Positions 23,577 to 33,116 of a stretch of 64,000 bases of DNA are shown in pieces (positions within the stretch are counted from its first letter, which is position 1; every line of letters begins with the position of its first letter). A program made the position numbers and the translations under genes. Source of the DNA: Bacillota bacterium (lineage in GTDB: Bacteria; Bacillota; Clostridia; Acetivibrionales; DTU013); assembly GCA_023433505.1 (NCBI GenBank), contig JAEZCO010000059.1:1-64000 (forward strand), written 5' to 3'. The notes beneath the pieces are model-generated. The model made no database searches, had not been told where the DNA came from, and worked only from the letters and a program-made list of their open reading frames with translations.

Positions 23577-25922
23577 TTATATCTTGAATCGTTCAAGAAC
23601 CTTATTCATATTGTCCGAAATCTCATCCAGCCTGCCGGACATTTCCTCCATCTGCTTCAGAGCGTCCCTTTGCTTTTCCAGTTCGGCTTCAACAATCTCT
23701 CCTGCGGCGGCCGGCATCCCGGCTGAACCACGCAGGTCTTCCACCAGCCTGATCAGCTCGTCCGCTGTGACTTTCCTGCTTTGCACCGAAGCAGCGGCCG
23801 ACTTTAAGGACTCAATGACATACTTGATGGACTCTGTAATTTCATAGATATTTTCTCTGGCCTTGCTAATCCTTACAACGCCCTCATCCACTCCGCTGAC
23901 GCCTTCGCCTATCCTGTCCACGGCAAAGCTGATCCGCTTCTGTATCTCGGAGATCAGGGACTTGATCTCCCCTGCAGCCTTATTGCTTCCCTCTGCCAGC
24001 TTCCGGATTTCATCCGCCAGCACAGTAAAGCCTTTGCCCTGCTGTCCTGCCCTTGCCGCTTCAATGGCTGCGTTCAATGCCAGCAAATTGGTCCTTGAGG
24101 CAATTTCCGTTATGGTATTGGTAATAATTCCGATCTTATTGGACGATGCATCCAGTTGGTTGATGGAATCCGCAATTTCCCTGACAGTACCGGTTACATT
24201 CCTGATGGCGGACCCAGCCTCTTCCACTGATTTTTCACCGGTGATTGCCGCTTCTATGGCCTTCATTCCATCCATTACCACCCTGTCGGTAGCAGCAGAG
24301 AATTCTCCTACCCCTGCGGCCAGCTCATTTATCCCCCTGATATTGACCTCCGGCTTGTTCTTGCCGGTTTTTGAGCCTCCTCCAACCGCTTTTCCACTGG
24401 TATGAACCTTGCCGGTATTCTCTTTGCTGTAACGGAACAGCTCTCCCAGTTTTTTGCGCAATATCCCAATATCGCCGGTAGTACTGGCAACCTGCTCCAC
24501 CATCTTCTGCTGGCTGTCCAATACCCTGTTTACCTTTTCACTCAGCATGCCTATCTCGTCCTTGCCGGAGACGGGAGTCCTTACGGTAAGATCGCCGGAT
24601 TCCGCTCTTCCAAGGAGACTGGTGAGGCTTTTGATCGGTTTTAAAATGTTACGGGACAAAAGAAGTGAAATAAACATTCCAACCAGCAGCGAAAGGAGGG
24701 CCATGCCTGCCAATGCCCATAGCAGCAAGCTTTTCAACTCATTGGACCGCTTCACGTCCTCAGCCAGGTATTGTTTAAAGGAGGCTTTCAGACCCGACAG
24801 GTCCTGCTGCTGCTGCTCATAAAGGGCTGAAAGCTCTTCATAGCTTTTATCCAGCTTTACATCGGAAATCATCTTGCTCTTCCGGAGGATTTGCGTGCAT
24901 TTGTCATCAAGAGCTCCGGCCGAGGCGCCTATAGACTCCAAAAGGTCTATGTCCCCTGCCGTTATTACCTTTTTAAGGGTTTCGATATTTTTCAGTGTTT
25001 TCTCAGAGGCCTTCCCATATCCCGGTGGCAGTTCTTCGCCATCTGCAAGGACCTCCAGGGAATAGACCATCTTTGCAGATGTATGGTGCATCAACAGGTT
25101 TATTTCCTCTAAAAAGAATACATCTGCTTTGACACTGGCCAGATCAGTCAAGCCCAGTAAATTCACTACATCTGCGGACAGCTTTGAGATGGCAGCCTCA
25201 CCTTCGGCGATATCCTCCACTCCACGCTTTAAGCTCTCCAGTTTTCTCGAAAACTCGGCATTCGCATTTCCTGCCTCATCAAAGGCCTGAGTTTCTGTTA
25301 ATGCATTTAAATTTTCCCGTATCGACTTAACGTTTTCAGATAGCTTTGATATGGCTTCCGACTGCTCTCCTTCCCTGGCTGCAGCATTTTCAAGGGATGA
25401 TGCAAAGCTTTCCAGCCTGCTTGAGGCCCTTTCCTTCAACCGGTCCTTCAGCTTTTGCTCCTGTGCCAGTAAGGCCTCATAATCGCTTTTATAGGCTGCC
25501 GCCAGGGAATTTACTTCAGACCTGTCTGATTGGACTATTCCTGACACCACTTTATCCAGAAACAAATCCATATATTGATGATTCGCCTCTTCCAGCTTTT
25601 TAAGCCCTGCGGCATCCTTCGCATTTGCGTTTAAAGAAAGCTGACGGATCAATACCGAAATCTGCTGACTGCTTTTAACAAATTCCTCCTTTGCCGCCGT
25701 ATCCGAAGTGATGACAGCTTTGGCCGCAATCTGCTGCTCAAGGCTGACCAGCTCATTGATCTGCCCGATTGCATTTACCCGTTCATTATTGTTGTCCGCG
25801 CTGGCGGCAATGCCGGAAACGATCAGCTTGTAGCCTCCCAGGGATATGCCGAAAGCTGCTGCAAGACAAATAACTATTGTTATGAGAAAAGCCAAAACCA
25901 TTTTGGTCCGTATATTGATCAT
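23577..25922 (-). CDS. Methyl-accepting chemotaxis protein
   Basis: 781 residues. The first membrane segment lies near residues 8-28. It is followed by a long, coiled-coil-rich sensor region of about 400 residues, a second membrane segment (L-L-L-W-A-L-A-G-M-A-L-L), a HAMP domain, and a signalling domain with the hairpin tip E-I-A-S-R-T-N-L-L-A-L-N and E-A-A-R-A-G. The ATG at 25922 (MINIRTKM) has GGAGA 7 bases upstream; 36 more residues further upstream in frame are basic and look untranslated. It signals to CheA/CheW; the ligand is unknown. The external region is unusually long, so a helical-bundle sensor is likely. Confidence 0.9.
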   Translation of the reverse strand: MINIRTKMVLAFLITIVICLAAAFGISLGGYKLIVSGIAASADNNNERVNAIGQINELVSLEQQIAAKAVITSDTAAKEEFVKSSQQISVLIRQLSLNANAKDAAGLKKLEEANHQYMDLFLDKVVSGIVQSDRSEVNSLAAAYKSDYEALLAQEQKLKDRLKERASSRLESFASSLENAAAREGEQSEAISKLSENVKSIRENLNALTETQAFDEAGNANAEFSRKLESLKRGVEDIAEGEAAISKLSADVVNLLGLTDLASVKADVFFLEEINLLMHHTSAKMVYSLEVLADGEELPPGYGKASEKTLKNIETLKKVITAGDIDLLESIGASAGALDDKCTQILRKSKMISDVKLDKSYEELSALYEQQQQDLSGLKASFKQYLAEDVKRSNELKSLLLWALAGMALLSLLVGMFISLLLSRNILKPIKSLTSLLGRAESGDLTVRTPVSGKDEIGMLSEKVNRVLDSQQKMVEQVASTTGDIGILRKKLGELFRYSKENTGKVHTSGKAVGGGSKTGKNKPEVNIRGINELAAGVGEFSAATDRVVMDGMKAIEAAITGEKSVEEAGSAIRNVTGTVREIADSINQLDASSNKIGIITNTITEIASRTNLLALNAAIEAARAGQQGKGFTVLADEIRKLAEGSNKAAGEIKSLISEIQKRISFAVDRIGEGVSGVDEGVVRISKARENIYEITESIKYVIESLKSAAASVQSRKVTADELIRLVEDLRGSAGMPAAAGEIVEAELEKQRDALKQMEEMSGRLDEISDNMNKVLERFKI

Positions 25923-26184
25923 TCGTTTATCTCCGTATCGATGACAGATTACCAATTTTATAATTTTATTTATGATAATTCTATATTTTTTTGCAAAATC
26001 CTTCTTTCTTGTATCATTCCTGAAAGCCATACAAGAATAAAGATTCCAGGAAAAAGTGATAAATGTTTGCAGTTTTGTGAATAATAAAATATAATTTACA
26101 TTCGGAAAGAAGGTTTTTTGATTTTTTTGTAGAATTAAAATATTACCTGTTTTTGCTAACCATCATACAAAAGATGAAAAGACT

Positions 26185-27165
26185 TTGGACAAAAAAATAT
26201 ATAGAATATGGCGGTTTGCTGTGAACAAGGGAAAAACAAAGGCTCAGGCCGATAAACATTTATCAATCGTTTTCATACCCCATTCCTCAAATCATGTAAA
26301 GGTTTTCAGGTTTTCATCCTTTTATGTGAAGGTTTTTGCTGCATTTTTATTCCTGGCTGTGTCTGTCACCGCCTCCATCCTATATATGAAGCATGTATCC
26401 AATGAGAACCTCGAATTGAAAAAGAGTTTGACGGAATTGTACAGCGCAAATTCAGAGCAGCGAAGACTATTGGACGAAAAGTCCGATGAAGTTGCGCAAA
26501 TGAAAGAAAGCAATGAAGCCTACAAAAAAGCTGTAGACGAGCAATCGGCAAAGATTACGGCAAAATTCAATGATATTACCGATAAGTACATCGCAAATCA
26601 AAGCGCCACCAAAACCAACCGGTCCGGCGAAAGAACCCCGGGCAGCTTCTCAATCGAAATAAGCGGCCTGAAGGATATGATCGACAGCATGAACAGCCTC
26701 AGCAGCAGGACGGATGTCGTGACCCTCGATTTATCGGATGCAAACGCCAAGCTTGAAAAATATTTCGAGACGGTGCCTACTCTGGTTCCGGCAAACGGTG
26801 AGTTCAACAATGGCTTCGGTTATAGAAGGGACCCCTTCACAGGAAGGAAAACCTTTCATGAAGGCATAGACATCTCCGCCGATAAAGGGACCGGCATTAA
26901 AGCCTCCGCAAGCGGAAAAGTCACACTGGCCGGGCGGTACGGAGGATACGGACTTGCTGTGATCATCGACCACGGACGGGGTCTAAGCACTTTATACGGC
27001 CACACCTCAAAACTCCTTGTCAAGGAAGGACAAACGGTAAAAAAGGGTGATATTATAGCGAAAGTGGGCAGCACCGGCAGAAGCACCGGTCCGCATCTTC
27101 ATTTTGAAGTCCGGCTTTACGATACACCCGTTAACCCTGAAGCTTATATTGACCTGAAGCAGTAA
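26185..27165 (+). CDS. M23-family peptidoglycan endopeptidase, membrane-anchored
   Basis: Up to 326 residues: a short basic cytoplasmic part, a membrane segment (V-K-V-F-A-A-F-L-F-L-A-V) near residues 48-68, a coiled coil at ~70-125, then the M23/LytM domain with G-Y-R-R-D-P-F-T-G, F-H-E-G-I-D-I-S (zinc H and D), Y-G-H-T and the final H-L-H-F-E-V zinc motif. All expected metal ligands are present. The start is either TTG at 26185 or GTG at 26221; neither has a strong ribosome site. It is followed by a bactofilin gene, a pairing known to steer cell-wall shape. Confidence 0.9.
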   Translation: MDKKIYRIWRFAVNKGKTKAQADKHLSIVFIPHSSNHVKVFRFSSFYVKVFAAFLFLAVSVTASILYMKHVSNENLELKKSLTELYSANSEQRRLLDEKSDEVAQMKESNEAYKKAVDEQSAKITAKFNDITDKYIANQSATKTNRSGERTPGSFSIEISGLKDMIDSMNSLSSRTDVVTLDLSDANAKLEKYFETVPTLVPANGEFNNGFGYRRDPFTGRKTFHEGIDISADKGTGIKASASGKVTLAGRYGGYGLAVIIDHGRGLSTLYGHTSKLLVKEGQTVKKGDIIAKVGSTGRSTGPHLHFEVRLYDTPVNPEAYIDLKQ

Positions 27166-27261
27166 TGAAATACAGCTTCCGCTGAGGTTTTTTTAAATGC
27201 AGTCTTGGGAGCCGGCATTTACAGAAAAATCGGAGGTAATATTCGCAGTGCTTCTTAGTAA
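27165..27261 (+). repeat. Copy A of a ~105-bp inverted-repeat element
   Basis: The piece begins at the M23 stop codon and carries ATGCAGTCTTGGGAGCCGGC, a CAGAAAAA part and CGGAGGTAATATTCGCAGTG, aligning along its length with copy C at 44.3 kb. Its arms are less perfectly paired than those of copy C. Confidence 0.65.
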
Positions 27262-27349
27262 CAAAACAAACAGGATTCCTTCGTGAAGCCGTCATTACAA
27301 GTGAAACGAATTTTTCCTGTCATTTATATTTTTTAAAGGAGGGAATTTC

Positions 27350-27814
27350 ATGTTCAGCAAAAAAGATTCCGTATTTCGTGAAGGCGTTGATACACTGGTA
27401 GGAAGCAATACGGTTTTTACCGGAAACATCGAATCGGACGGCACCGTGAGAATTGACGGAAAGGTCAAGGGCGACATCCGGGTGGAAGGCGACATCTACG
27501 TTGGCGAAAAGGCTGTGATCACCGGAAATCTCACTGCCGCCAATGTGAATCTTGCCGGGACTGTGGAAGGCAATATCTCCGCCAAGGGCATTTTAAAAAT
27601 ACTGTCCACGGCAAAGCTGTACGGCGACATAAAGGTAAACAGCTTTGTAGCCGATGAAGGCGCATTGTTTCAGGGAAAATGCAACATGATGGAGCTGCCT
27701 GAGAATGAAAAGACTTCTGAAAAGGCTGCGATGAAAAAAAACTACAAAAAAAGCACGGTTCTTGACGATGTGTTTGAAGAAAAGGAAAAAAACAATAGCC
27801 TGAAGGCCGAATAA
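27350..27814 (+). CDS. Bactofilin
   Basis: 154 residues. It has the beta-helix bactofilin core (G-N-I-E-S-D-G-T-V-R-I-D-G-K-V-K-G-D-I, V-E-G-N-I-S-A-K-G-I) at ~20-115 and a charged, disordered tail. Bactofilins self-assemble into membrane-associated filaments without nucleotide. The ATG follows an AAAGGAGG site. Its position next to an M23 peptidase gene fits the scaffold-plus-hydrolase role known from Helicobacter CcmA/Csd1. Confidence 0.95.
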   Translation: MFSKKDSVFREGVDTLVGSNTVFTGNIESDGTVRIDGKVKGDIRVEGDIYVGEKAVITGNLTAANVNLAGTVEGNISAKGILKILSTAKLYGDIKVNSFVADEGALFQGKCNMMELPENEKTSEKAAMKKNYKKSTVLDDVFEEKEKNNSLKAE

Positions 27815-27850
27815 TAGTGCTGAATCACAGCAAGGAAGCAGGTCTGCGTT

Positions 27851-27985
27851 CTATGGGAAATTCACAGGGATGGGGACTTGTTTTAGGTTGGACAATATTA
27901 TCAAAAGGATGAATATGGCCACTGCCACCAGTATCCTGTTAATGGTTTGCATCCGCTTGATATTTCTTTTTCCTACATACCACAT
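27851..27985 (-). CDS. Possible small single-span membrane protein
   Basis: 44 codons (or 33 from an inner ATG at 27952) encoding I-N-R-I-L-V-A-V-A-I-F-I-L-L-I-I-L-S-N, a clean transmembrane segment with a basic side before it. No convincing ribosome site precedes either ATG, so it may not be translated. It lies in the otherwise gene-less 27815-28258 stretch, where I see nothing else. Confidence 0.3.
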   Translation of the reverse strand: MWYVGKRNIKRMQTINRILVAVAIFILLIILSNLKQVPIPVNFP

Positions 27986-28258
27986 CCGCCTGTAAAGCAT
28001 ACAATTTCTCATTTTGAAAACCCCCGGAACATTTTCGATGAAAAAAAGCCTTCCCGTTTTCTGGCAATGCTATCGCACAGGCGGGCAGCAAATAGGAAAC
28101 ATTTGCCGCCGGCCCCGCCGTAATGACTGCATTGTTAGAAAATATACGGGAAGTTGTTTTTTTCACTAGTGCATACTATGCATCGGGAAATCTTTTTGTG
28201 AATATGCTGCCGCGGCAATTTTATGATGATAACAACTTAATTCAAAAGATACGGGCAA

Positions 28259-28720
28259 TCATCCCTGCATTTGCATAAGAATCTGGACCGCCATATACCG
28301 CTTCAACGTCGTTTCCATCTGAATAAAAACATCCTCCAGAAAAAGCCCGTATAAATCCTTGTTTTCTATCAGATACTTGGATTCAAGCGCTTTTTCCATA
28401 ATGCCGCCGATTTTTTTCTGGACTTCCTTGTCTTCAAGCACCTTGAAGTTCCTGTCTTTGGCAATGACAAGGCGGATCAGGGAAGGAACCTTCAAGCCGG
28501 CGGCTTCGGGCTTTTCATCCAGTCCCAGCAGCATGTCCACATCCAAATCCAGCTCCCGGATTATTTTAAGTATGATCTCCAGCTTTGGATTGGCCTTCCG
28601 TCCGTTTTCAAGCTGGGACAAATACCCGGGGGAAATACCGACCACCTTAGCAAAATCCACCAGCGATATGTTTTTCTCTTCCCTTTTGGCCTTTATTACT
28701 TCTCCGACCTTAATTTCCAC
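28259..28720 (-). CDS. XRE-family transcriptional regulator
   Basis: About 153 residues. The N-terminal Cro/CI helix-turn-helix reads S-L-V-D-F-A-K-V-V-G-I-S-P-G-Y-L-S-Q-L-E-N-G and K-L-E-I-I-L-K-I-I, followed by a ~80-residue helical domain that I do not recognise. A GTG at 28720 (or TTG at 28723) after GAGGGGGG is the likely start; the longer frame adds 16 residues lacking a site. It is divergent from the PBP1A gene, which it might regulate, though no operator is obvious in the 28721-29053 gap. Confidence 0.8.
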   Translation of the reverse strand: MEIKVGEVIKAKREEKNISLVDFAKVVGISPGYLSQLENGRKANPKLEIILKIIRELDLDVDMLLGLDEKPEAAGLKVPSLIRLVIAKDRNFKVLEDKEVQKKIGGIMEKALESKYLIENKDLYGLFLEDVFIQMETTLKRYMAVQILMQMQG

Positions 28721-29053
28721 CAAAATCCCCCCTCTTTTTATTTTATCGATTCCGAATATATTTATCAATAGGATTGTTTACTCCTGTTTTTCTATTGGCA
28801 AAAATAATATATATGCCCAACCCGGCAGAGATGTTTAAACAAAATACAATTATTTGTGTTATAATAATGAGTTATAATATAGATTGGTCTGAAAATGCTG
28901 CCGTACGAACCCCTGCTGCACCAATGATCCGGGCACTGCAGGGAATAATGGAACATTTTCGGGGAATACTCGGTCAAATCAGTTTGATTGAATATTCGCA
29001 AACACTGCAGGCGATGTATAGATGATCCTATATGGATATTTGAGGAGGACCCT

Positions 29054-31579
29054 ATGAAGTCCAGTTCTAAAGCTGTTCCACCGGGAGCGGCAAAAAAATC
29101 AAAAAAAAGATCCCCCACGAGAAAGTTCATTATCACCCTTGTAAAAGTGGTATTGATTTCATTTATCGCGCTCTCGTGCGCAATGGCAGGTTTGTTGGGA
29201 GGCGCTATCTACGGCTGGCTGAAAACAGCTCCCAAGGTGGATTATGAAAGCCTGATCAGCAAAATGAATCAAACAACCTTCATATATGACGCCAAAGGCA
29301 ATGTTATTTCAAAGCTTACAGGCAAGGATAACAAGGACAGCGAGCCCATTTCCTATGATCAGGCGCCAAAATTTCTCACAGGCGCCATCATCGCCGTGGA
29401 GGACGAACGTTTCGAAGATCATCCCGGTGTAGATATACTGGGTATTATCAATGCAGGTGTCAGCTATGCTAAAAGTTTCATATTGCCCAATGCCAAACAG
29501 GCGCGGGGCGGCAGCACCATTACCCAGCAGGTAATAAAAAATATAACGGAAAATAACGAACGTACGGTTCAAAGAAAAGTCCAGGAATGGGCGGCCGCCA
29601 TCGATCTCGAACACAAGCTGCAAAAATGGCAGATCATGGAGATGTACATGAATTACAGCTATTGGGGCAACGGCTGCCGGGGCGTCCAATCCGCATCGAA
29701 GAAATATTTCGGCAAGGACGTATGGGATTTGTCCCTCGCCCAGTGTGCACTCCTTGCGGGGATTACCAATAACCCCGGAGGGAACAACCCTTTTACCGAA
29801 AGCGGCAGAACACGTGCCAAGGAACGCCAGGAGCTCATCCTCAAGCTGATGCTTGAGCAGGGCAAAATAGACCAGCGGCAGTATGACCAGGCTGTAGCTG
29901 AGCCCATGGTATACGCAGAACAAACAGCGTCTGCCAAAGTATTGAACGTCCAGACCTATTTCGTAGATCAGGTAATCAGCGATGTCAAGCAAGCCTTAAT
30001 GAAGGAAAAAAATCTCACCTCCTCCCTGGCCGCTAACCTGATTTACAACGGCGGTCTTAAGATTTATACCACCCAGGATCCGGATATGCAGGCCGCTATG
30101 GACGAAGTATTCCTTAACGATGACTATTTCCCCACCGGCAATAATAATACGGCTAAAAAATACAATGAACATCCCCAGGCCTCCATGGTGATCCTTGACG
30201 CTCAAAATGGCCAGATCAAGGCCATATACGGCGGCTATGGCAAGAAGGAAGCCAGCAATATTTTAAACAGGGCGTCGCAGATAGAAAGGCAGCCGGGCTC
30301 CAGCATCAAACCAATTGCCGTATACGCACCGTCAATTGATATGGGCCTTATTACCCCTGCAACAATCATCGATGACGTTCCGGTTTATATGAGAGGCAAT
30401 GATCAAACGGCTACGCAAGCGCAAAAAGAAGGTGAATATCCGAAAAATTTTGATAAAAAGCATGATGGACTGACCAGTGTCAGGAATGGTTTGAAGGCGT
30501 CCATCAACGTAGTGGCAGCTAAAATCTGGAATGATTTTCTCAAGCCTGATAATTCTATGGCATACTTGAAAAAAGTAGGCATAGACAAAGATGAAGGCTA
30601 CCTTGCCCCCCTGGTATTGGGAGCACTGAAAAATGGCGTGAGCCCACTTCAGATGGCTGCCGCGTATGTGCCTTTTGTCCATAAAGGCATGTATTATGAA
30701 CCTACCTCCTTTACCCAGGTAAAGGACAGCGAAGACGCGGTTCTTCTTGATAAAAAGCCCAAATACAACACGGCGTACAGTGAACAGACCGCTTCCCTCA
30801 TGGCGGATATGATGCAGGAAGTAACCAAAGGTCAAACTTCACCGTATCCTCACGGTGGTACGGCAGCCGGATATGTGACTGAAAAGACCATCGGCATGCC
30901 TGTAGCCGGTAAGACAGGTACCACCAGCGATAACCTGGATAAATGGTTTGTCGGCTATACGCCTTATTACACTGCAGCCACATGGTATGGCTATGATAAT
31001 AAAGTCGGTCAAATAACGCTTCAGTCTTCCGAATCCAATCAAGCGCTTAAAATCTGGGCGGCGGTGATGTCAAAGGTACATAAAAACCTGGAAAAGAAGG
31101 GATTTACCCTGGCGCCGGGCTTGGTAAAGAAAAAAATATGCATTTATTCCGGAAAGATTGCCACCGCGCTTTGTGCCGCAGATCCGAGGGGCAACGCAAC
31201 AAAAGAGGAGCTTTTCATTAAGGGCACGGAACCGAAGGATGATGATTTATGTACGCTACACGTACGGGCGCAGGTGTGCAAGGAAAGCAAGGACGGCTAT
31301 GGAAGGAATTTATTAGCCGGGCCAAACTGTCCGGCAGCCTCCGTCATTGATAAAGTGTTCATACAAAGGATTGTCCCCTATGTTCCGGCAAAGCCCGGTG
31401 AAATACCGCCAAAAGACATTATATATGAGCTGCCCGCCGGTGAGTATTGTACCGTGCACGGCGCTCCGACAGGGAGTCAGACGGAAATAAACAACAGCGA
31501 GCCCAACCAGGTGAACCAGACGACACCTCCGCCGGAGAATGTAGGCGATCCTATTGTGGAAGAACAGCCATTGGAATAA
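29054..31579 (+). CDS. Class A penicillin-binding protein (PBP1A family)
   Basis: 841 residues: a basic N-terminus, a membrane segment near 28-53, a GT51 glycosyltransferase domain with E-D-E-R-F-E-D-H-P-G-V-D and R-G-G-S-T-I-T-Q-Q, and a transpeptidase domain with S-S-I-K (SxxK), S-I-N (SxN) and K-T-G-T-T (KTG). It polymerises and crosslinks peptidoglycan outside the membrane. The tail after the transpeptidase is cysteine-containing and Pro/Gln/Asn-rich. The ATG at 29054 follows GAGGAGGAC; an earlier in-frame start lacks a site. A terminator follows. Confidence 0.95.
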   Translation: MKSSSKAVPPGAAKKSKKRSPTRKFIITLVKVVLISFIALSCAMAGLLGGAIYGWLKTAPKVDYESLISKMNQTTFIYDAKGNVISKLTGKDNKDSEPISYDQAPKFLTGAIIAVEDERFEDHPGVDILGIINAGVSYAKSFILPNAKQARGGSTITQQVIKNITENNERTVQRKVQEWAAAIDLEHKLQKWQIMEMYMNYSYWGNGCRGVQSASKKYFGKDVWDLSLAQCALLAGITNNPGGNNPFTESGRTRAKERQELILKLMLEQGKIDQRQYDQAVAEPMVYAEQTASAKVLNVQTYFVDQVISDVKQALMKEKNLTSSLAANLIYNGGLKIYTTQDPDMQAAMDEVFLNDDYFPTGNNNTAKKYNEHPQASMVILDAQNGQIKAIYGGYGKKEASNILNRASQIERQPGSSIKPIAVYAPSIDMGLITPATIIDDVPVYMRGNDQTATQAQKEGEYPKNFDKKHDGLTSVRNGLKASINVVAAKIWNDFLKPDNSMAYLKKVGIDKDEGYLAPLVLGALKNGVSPLQMAAAYVPFVHKGMYYEPTSFTQVKDSEDAVLLDKKPKYNTAYSEQTASLMADMMQEVTKGQTSPYPHGGTAAGYVTEKTIGMPVAGKTGTTSDNLDKWFVGYTPYYTAATWYGYDNKVGQITLQSSESNQALKIWAAVMSKVHKNLEKKGFTLAPGLVKKKICIYSGKIATALCAADPRGNATKEELFIKGTEPKDDDLCTLHVRAQVCKESKDGYGRNLLAGPNCPAASVIDKVFIQRIVPYVPAKPGEIPPKDIIYELPAGEYCTVHGAPTGSQTEINNSEPNQVNQTTPPPENVGDPIVEEQPLE

Positions 31580-31592
31580 AAGGAAGCAAAAC

Positions 31593-31620
31593 AAAAAGCC
31601 GGGCCTGGCCCGGCTTTTTA
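31593..31620 (+). terminator. Rho-independent terminator after the PBP gene
   Basis: The stem AAAGCCGGGCC / GGCCCGGCTTT with trailing T lies 15 bases after the PBP1A stop. Confidence 0.9.
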
Positions 31621-31726
31621 TATTATATTCAAATTGCATTCAGCTTAACTCTTAGCTCCCCAAAATGACAACCCTGGAGTCATGGCAATACTCAGGCAGG
31701 ATTGGAAAGCACGTTCTTCCAATCCT

Positions 31727-32545
31727 TCAATGCTTCCCTACAAACCATGTCCCTACTTCCCTGCCTTCAACAATGTCCAGCAGGATACCCGGATCGCTGC
31801 CGCTGGCAAGAATCATGCCGGTCCCCCCTGCCGTGGCAATCCTGGCAGCGGAAAGCTTTGTCACCATGCCGCCGGTCCCTCTTTTGGAACCTACGCCTCC
31901 GGCACATTTCTCAACTTCGGGGGTGATTTCATGGATGGTCATAATCAGTTTGGAATCTTTATATTTGTGGGGATCGCAGTCATAAAAACCGTCGATATCC
32001 GACAGGATGACAAGCAGGTCCGCCTTTACCAGCTCCGCAACGATGGCTGACAGCGTATCATTATCGCCAAAAACCCTTTTCTCGCCATATTCGATTTCAT
32101 CGATGGATACCGAGTCATTCTCATTGACGACGGGCACGACACCCTTTTCCAGCAGCGTTTCAAAAGTATTGATTACATTCTGCCGGGTATGGCTGTTTTC
32201 CACCACATCTCTTGTCAGCAGGATCTGACCGACAATATGACCATATTCCGCGAAGAATTTGCTATAGATGTGCATCAGTTCGCATTGTCCTACTGCCGCA
32301 GCAGCCTGTTTTCCCCGGACGGTTTTCGGCCTTTCCTTCAATTTGAGCTTATCCACGCCTACGCCGATAGCTCCCGAGGTCACAAGCACCACTTCCCTGT
32401 CTTGATTGACAAGGTCGGAAAGCACCCGGGCCAGCTTGTCTATCCTGGAAAAATTGAGTTTTCCCGAATCATAGGTCAAGGTGGAGGTGCCTACCTTTAC
32501 GACTATCCTCTTAGCATTGCGCAATTCTTCCCTGACGTTGCTCAT
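31727..32545 (-). CDS. proB: Glutamate 5-kinase
   Basis: 272 residues: K-V-G-T-S-T at the N-terminus, V-T-S-G-A-I-G-V-G, N-E-N-D-S-V, F-G-D-N-D-T-L-S and G-T-G-G-M-V-T-K, all signature segments of the amino-acid kinase fold in ProB. It phosphorylates glutamate in the first step of proline synthesis. It lacks the C-terminal PUA domain of the ~370-residue enzymes, as in some Bacillota. The ATG follows AAAGGAA. It is divergent from proA with 570 bases between, instead of the usual proBA operon. Confidence 0.93.
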   Translation of the reverse strand: MSNVREELRNAKRIVVKVGTSTLTYDSGKLNFSRIDKLARVLSDLVNQDREVVLVTSGAIGVGVDKLKLKERPKTVRGKQAAAAVGQCELMHIYSKFFAEYGHIVGQILLTRDVVENSHTRQNVINTFETLLEKGVVPVVNENDSVSIDEIEYGEKRVFGDNDTLSAIVAELVKADLLVILSDIDGFYDCDPHKYKDSKLIMTIHEITPEVEKCAGGVGSKRGTGGMVTKLSAARIATAGGTGMILASGSDPGILLDIVEGREVGTWFVGKH

Positions 32546-32585
32546 GTTCTATTTCCTTTACAACATTTTTGACATATTCTTTAAT

Positions 32586-32688
32586 GTACCGGCGAAATAT
32601 AACTGCCCATCTGCATCTCTGAAAACATAGCCCATGCAACCCACATTCTCAGAAAAGCGGAAAGCATTATTTTCAGTACTCCCAAGTA
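32586..32688. repeat. Copy B of the ~105-bp inverted-repeat element
   Basis: GTACCGGCGAAATATAACTG at the left and CAGTACTCCCAAGTA at the right correspond to both ends of copy C. The middle is diverged but retains two TCTGAAAA/CAGAAAA parts. It lies between proB and proA. Confidence 0.6.
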
Positions 32689-32726
32689 ATTATACAATAT
32701 GCGTCAGGGGTTTTCCAGAATAATTT

Positions 32727-32831
32727 CTATTTTGATGTCAGCACCGCATAGTCATATCCTACAAAAAGACATATAATGAGGATAAAGGCAAATAACAGAA
32801 AAACCCGGCTCCTTAAAAATCTTCCAAGCAT
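32727..32831 (-). CDS. Small (34-residue) single-span membrane protein
   Basis: Starts M-L-G-R-F-L-R-S-R then a hydrophobic stretch (V-F-L-L-F-A-F-I-L-I-I-C-L-F-V-G) and ends L-T-S-K. A GGGAGGT ribosome site lies 7 bases before the ATG, which makes translation likely. It is located between proB and proA in the same orientation as proB. Function unknown; the basic N-terminus predicts a cytoplasmic N-end. Confidence 0.6.
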   Translation of the reverse strand: MLGRFLRSRVFLLFAFILIICLFVGYDYAVLTSK

Positions 32832-33116
32832 ATGCGCAACCTCCCGGTTTGATTATTAGCCTGACGGACGGATTATATACATGCCTCTTTCCGATAAACG
32901 GCAAACTGCGAGCGGTGCAGGAGCCCCAGCCCGAAAGTATTGAAATGCCTAAGGGAGCAGGAATGGGATATGCCCCTACTTGACATGGAAGATAAATTAT
33001 TGTATTTTTAATGAAACAGTTTGAAAACACAGAATACACCTAGTTGCAAGGGACCTTCCTTCTGCATGAAATGACGGACAATATAGATTGATATAGCTCA
33101 CGAGAGGATGATACTG

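Noticed and set aside
27939..28166. A 75-codon minus-strand frame between bactofilin and the XRE gene
   Set aside because: No ribosome site, no recognisable motif, and composition does not look coding; overlaps the small-membrane-protein candidate in another frame.
29309..29992. A 227-codon antisense frame inside the PBP1A gene
   Set aside because: Long only because of codon use in the PBP gene; no start context and the sense protein is unmistakable.
32546..33116. T-box or other riboswitch in the proB-proA gap
   Set aside because: Looked for the AGGGTGGNACCGCG core and similar motifs on both strands and saw none; the gap is explained by a repeat and a small ORF.
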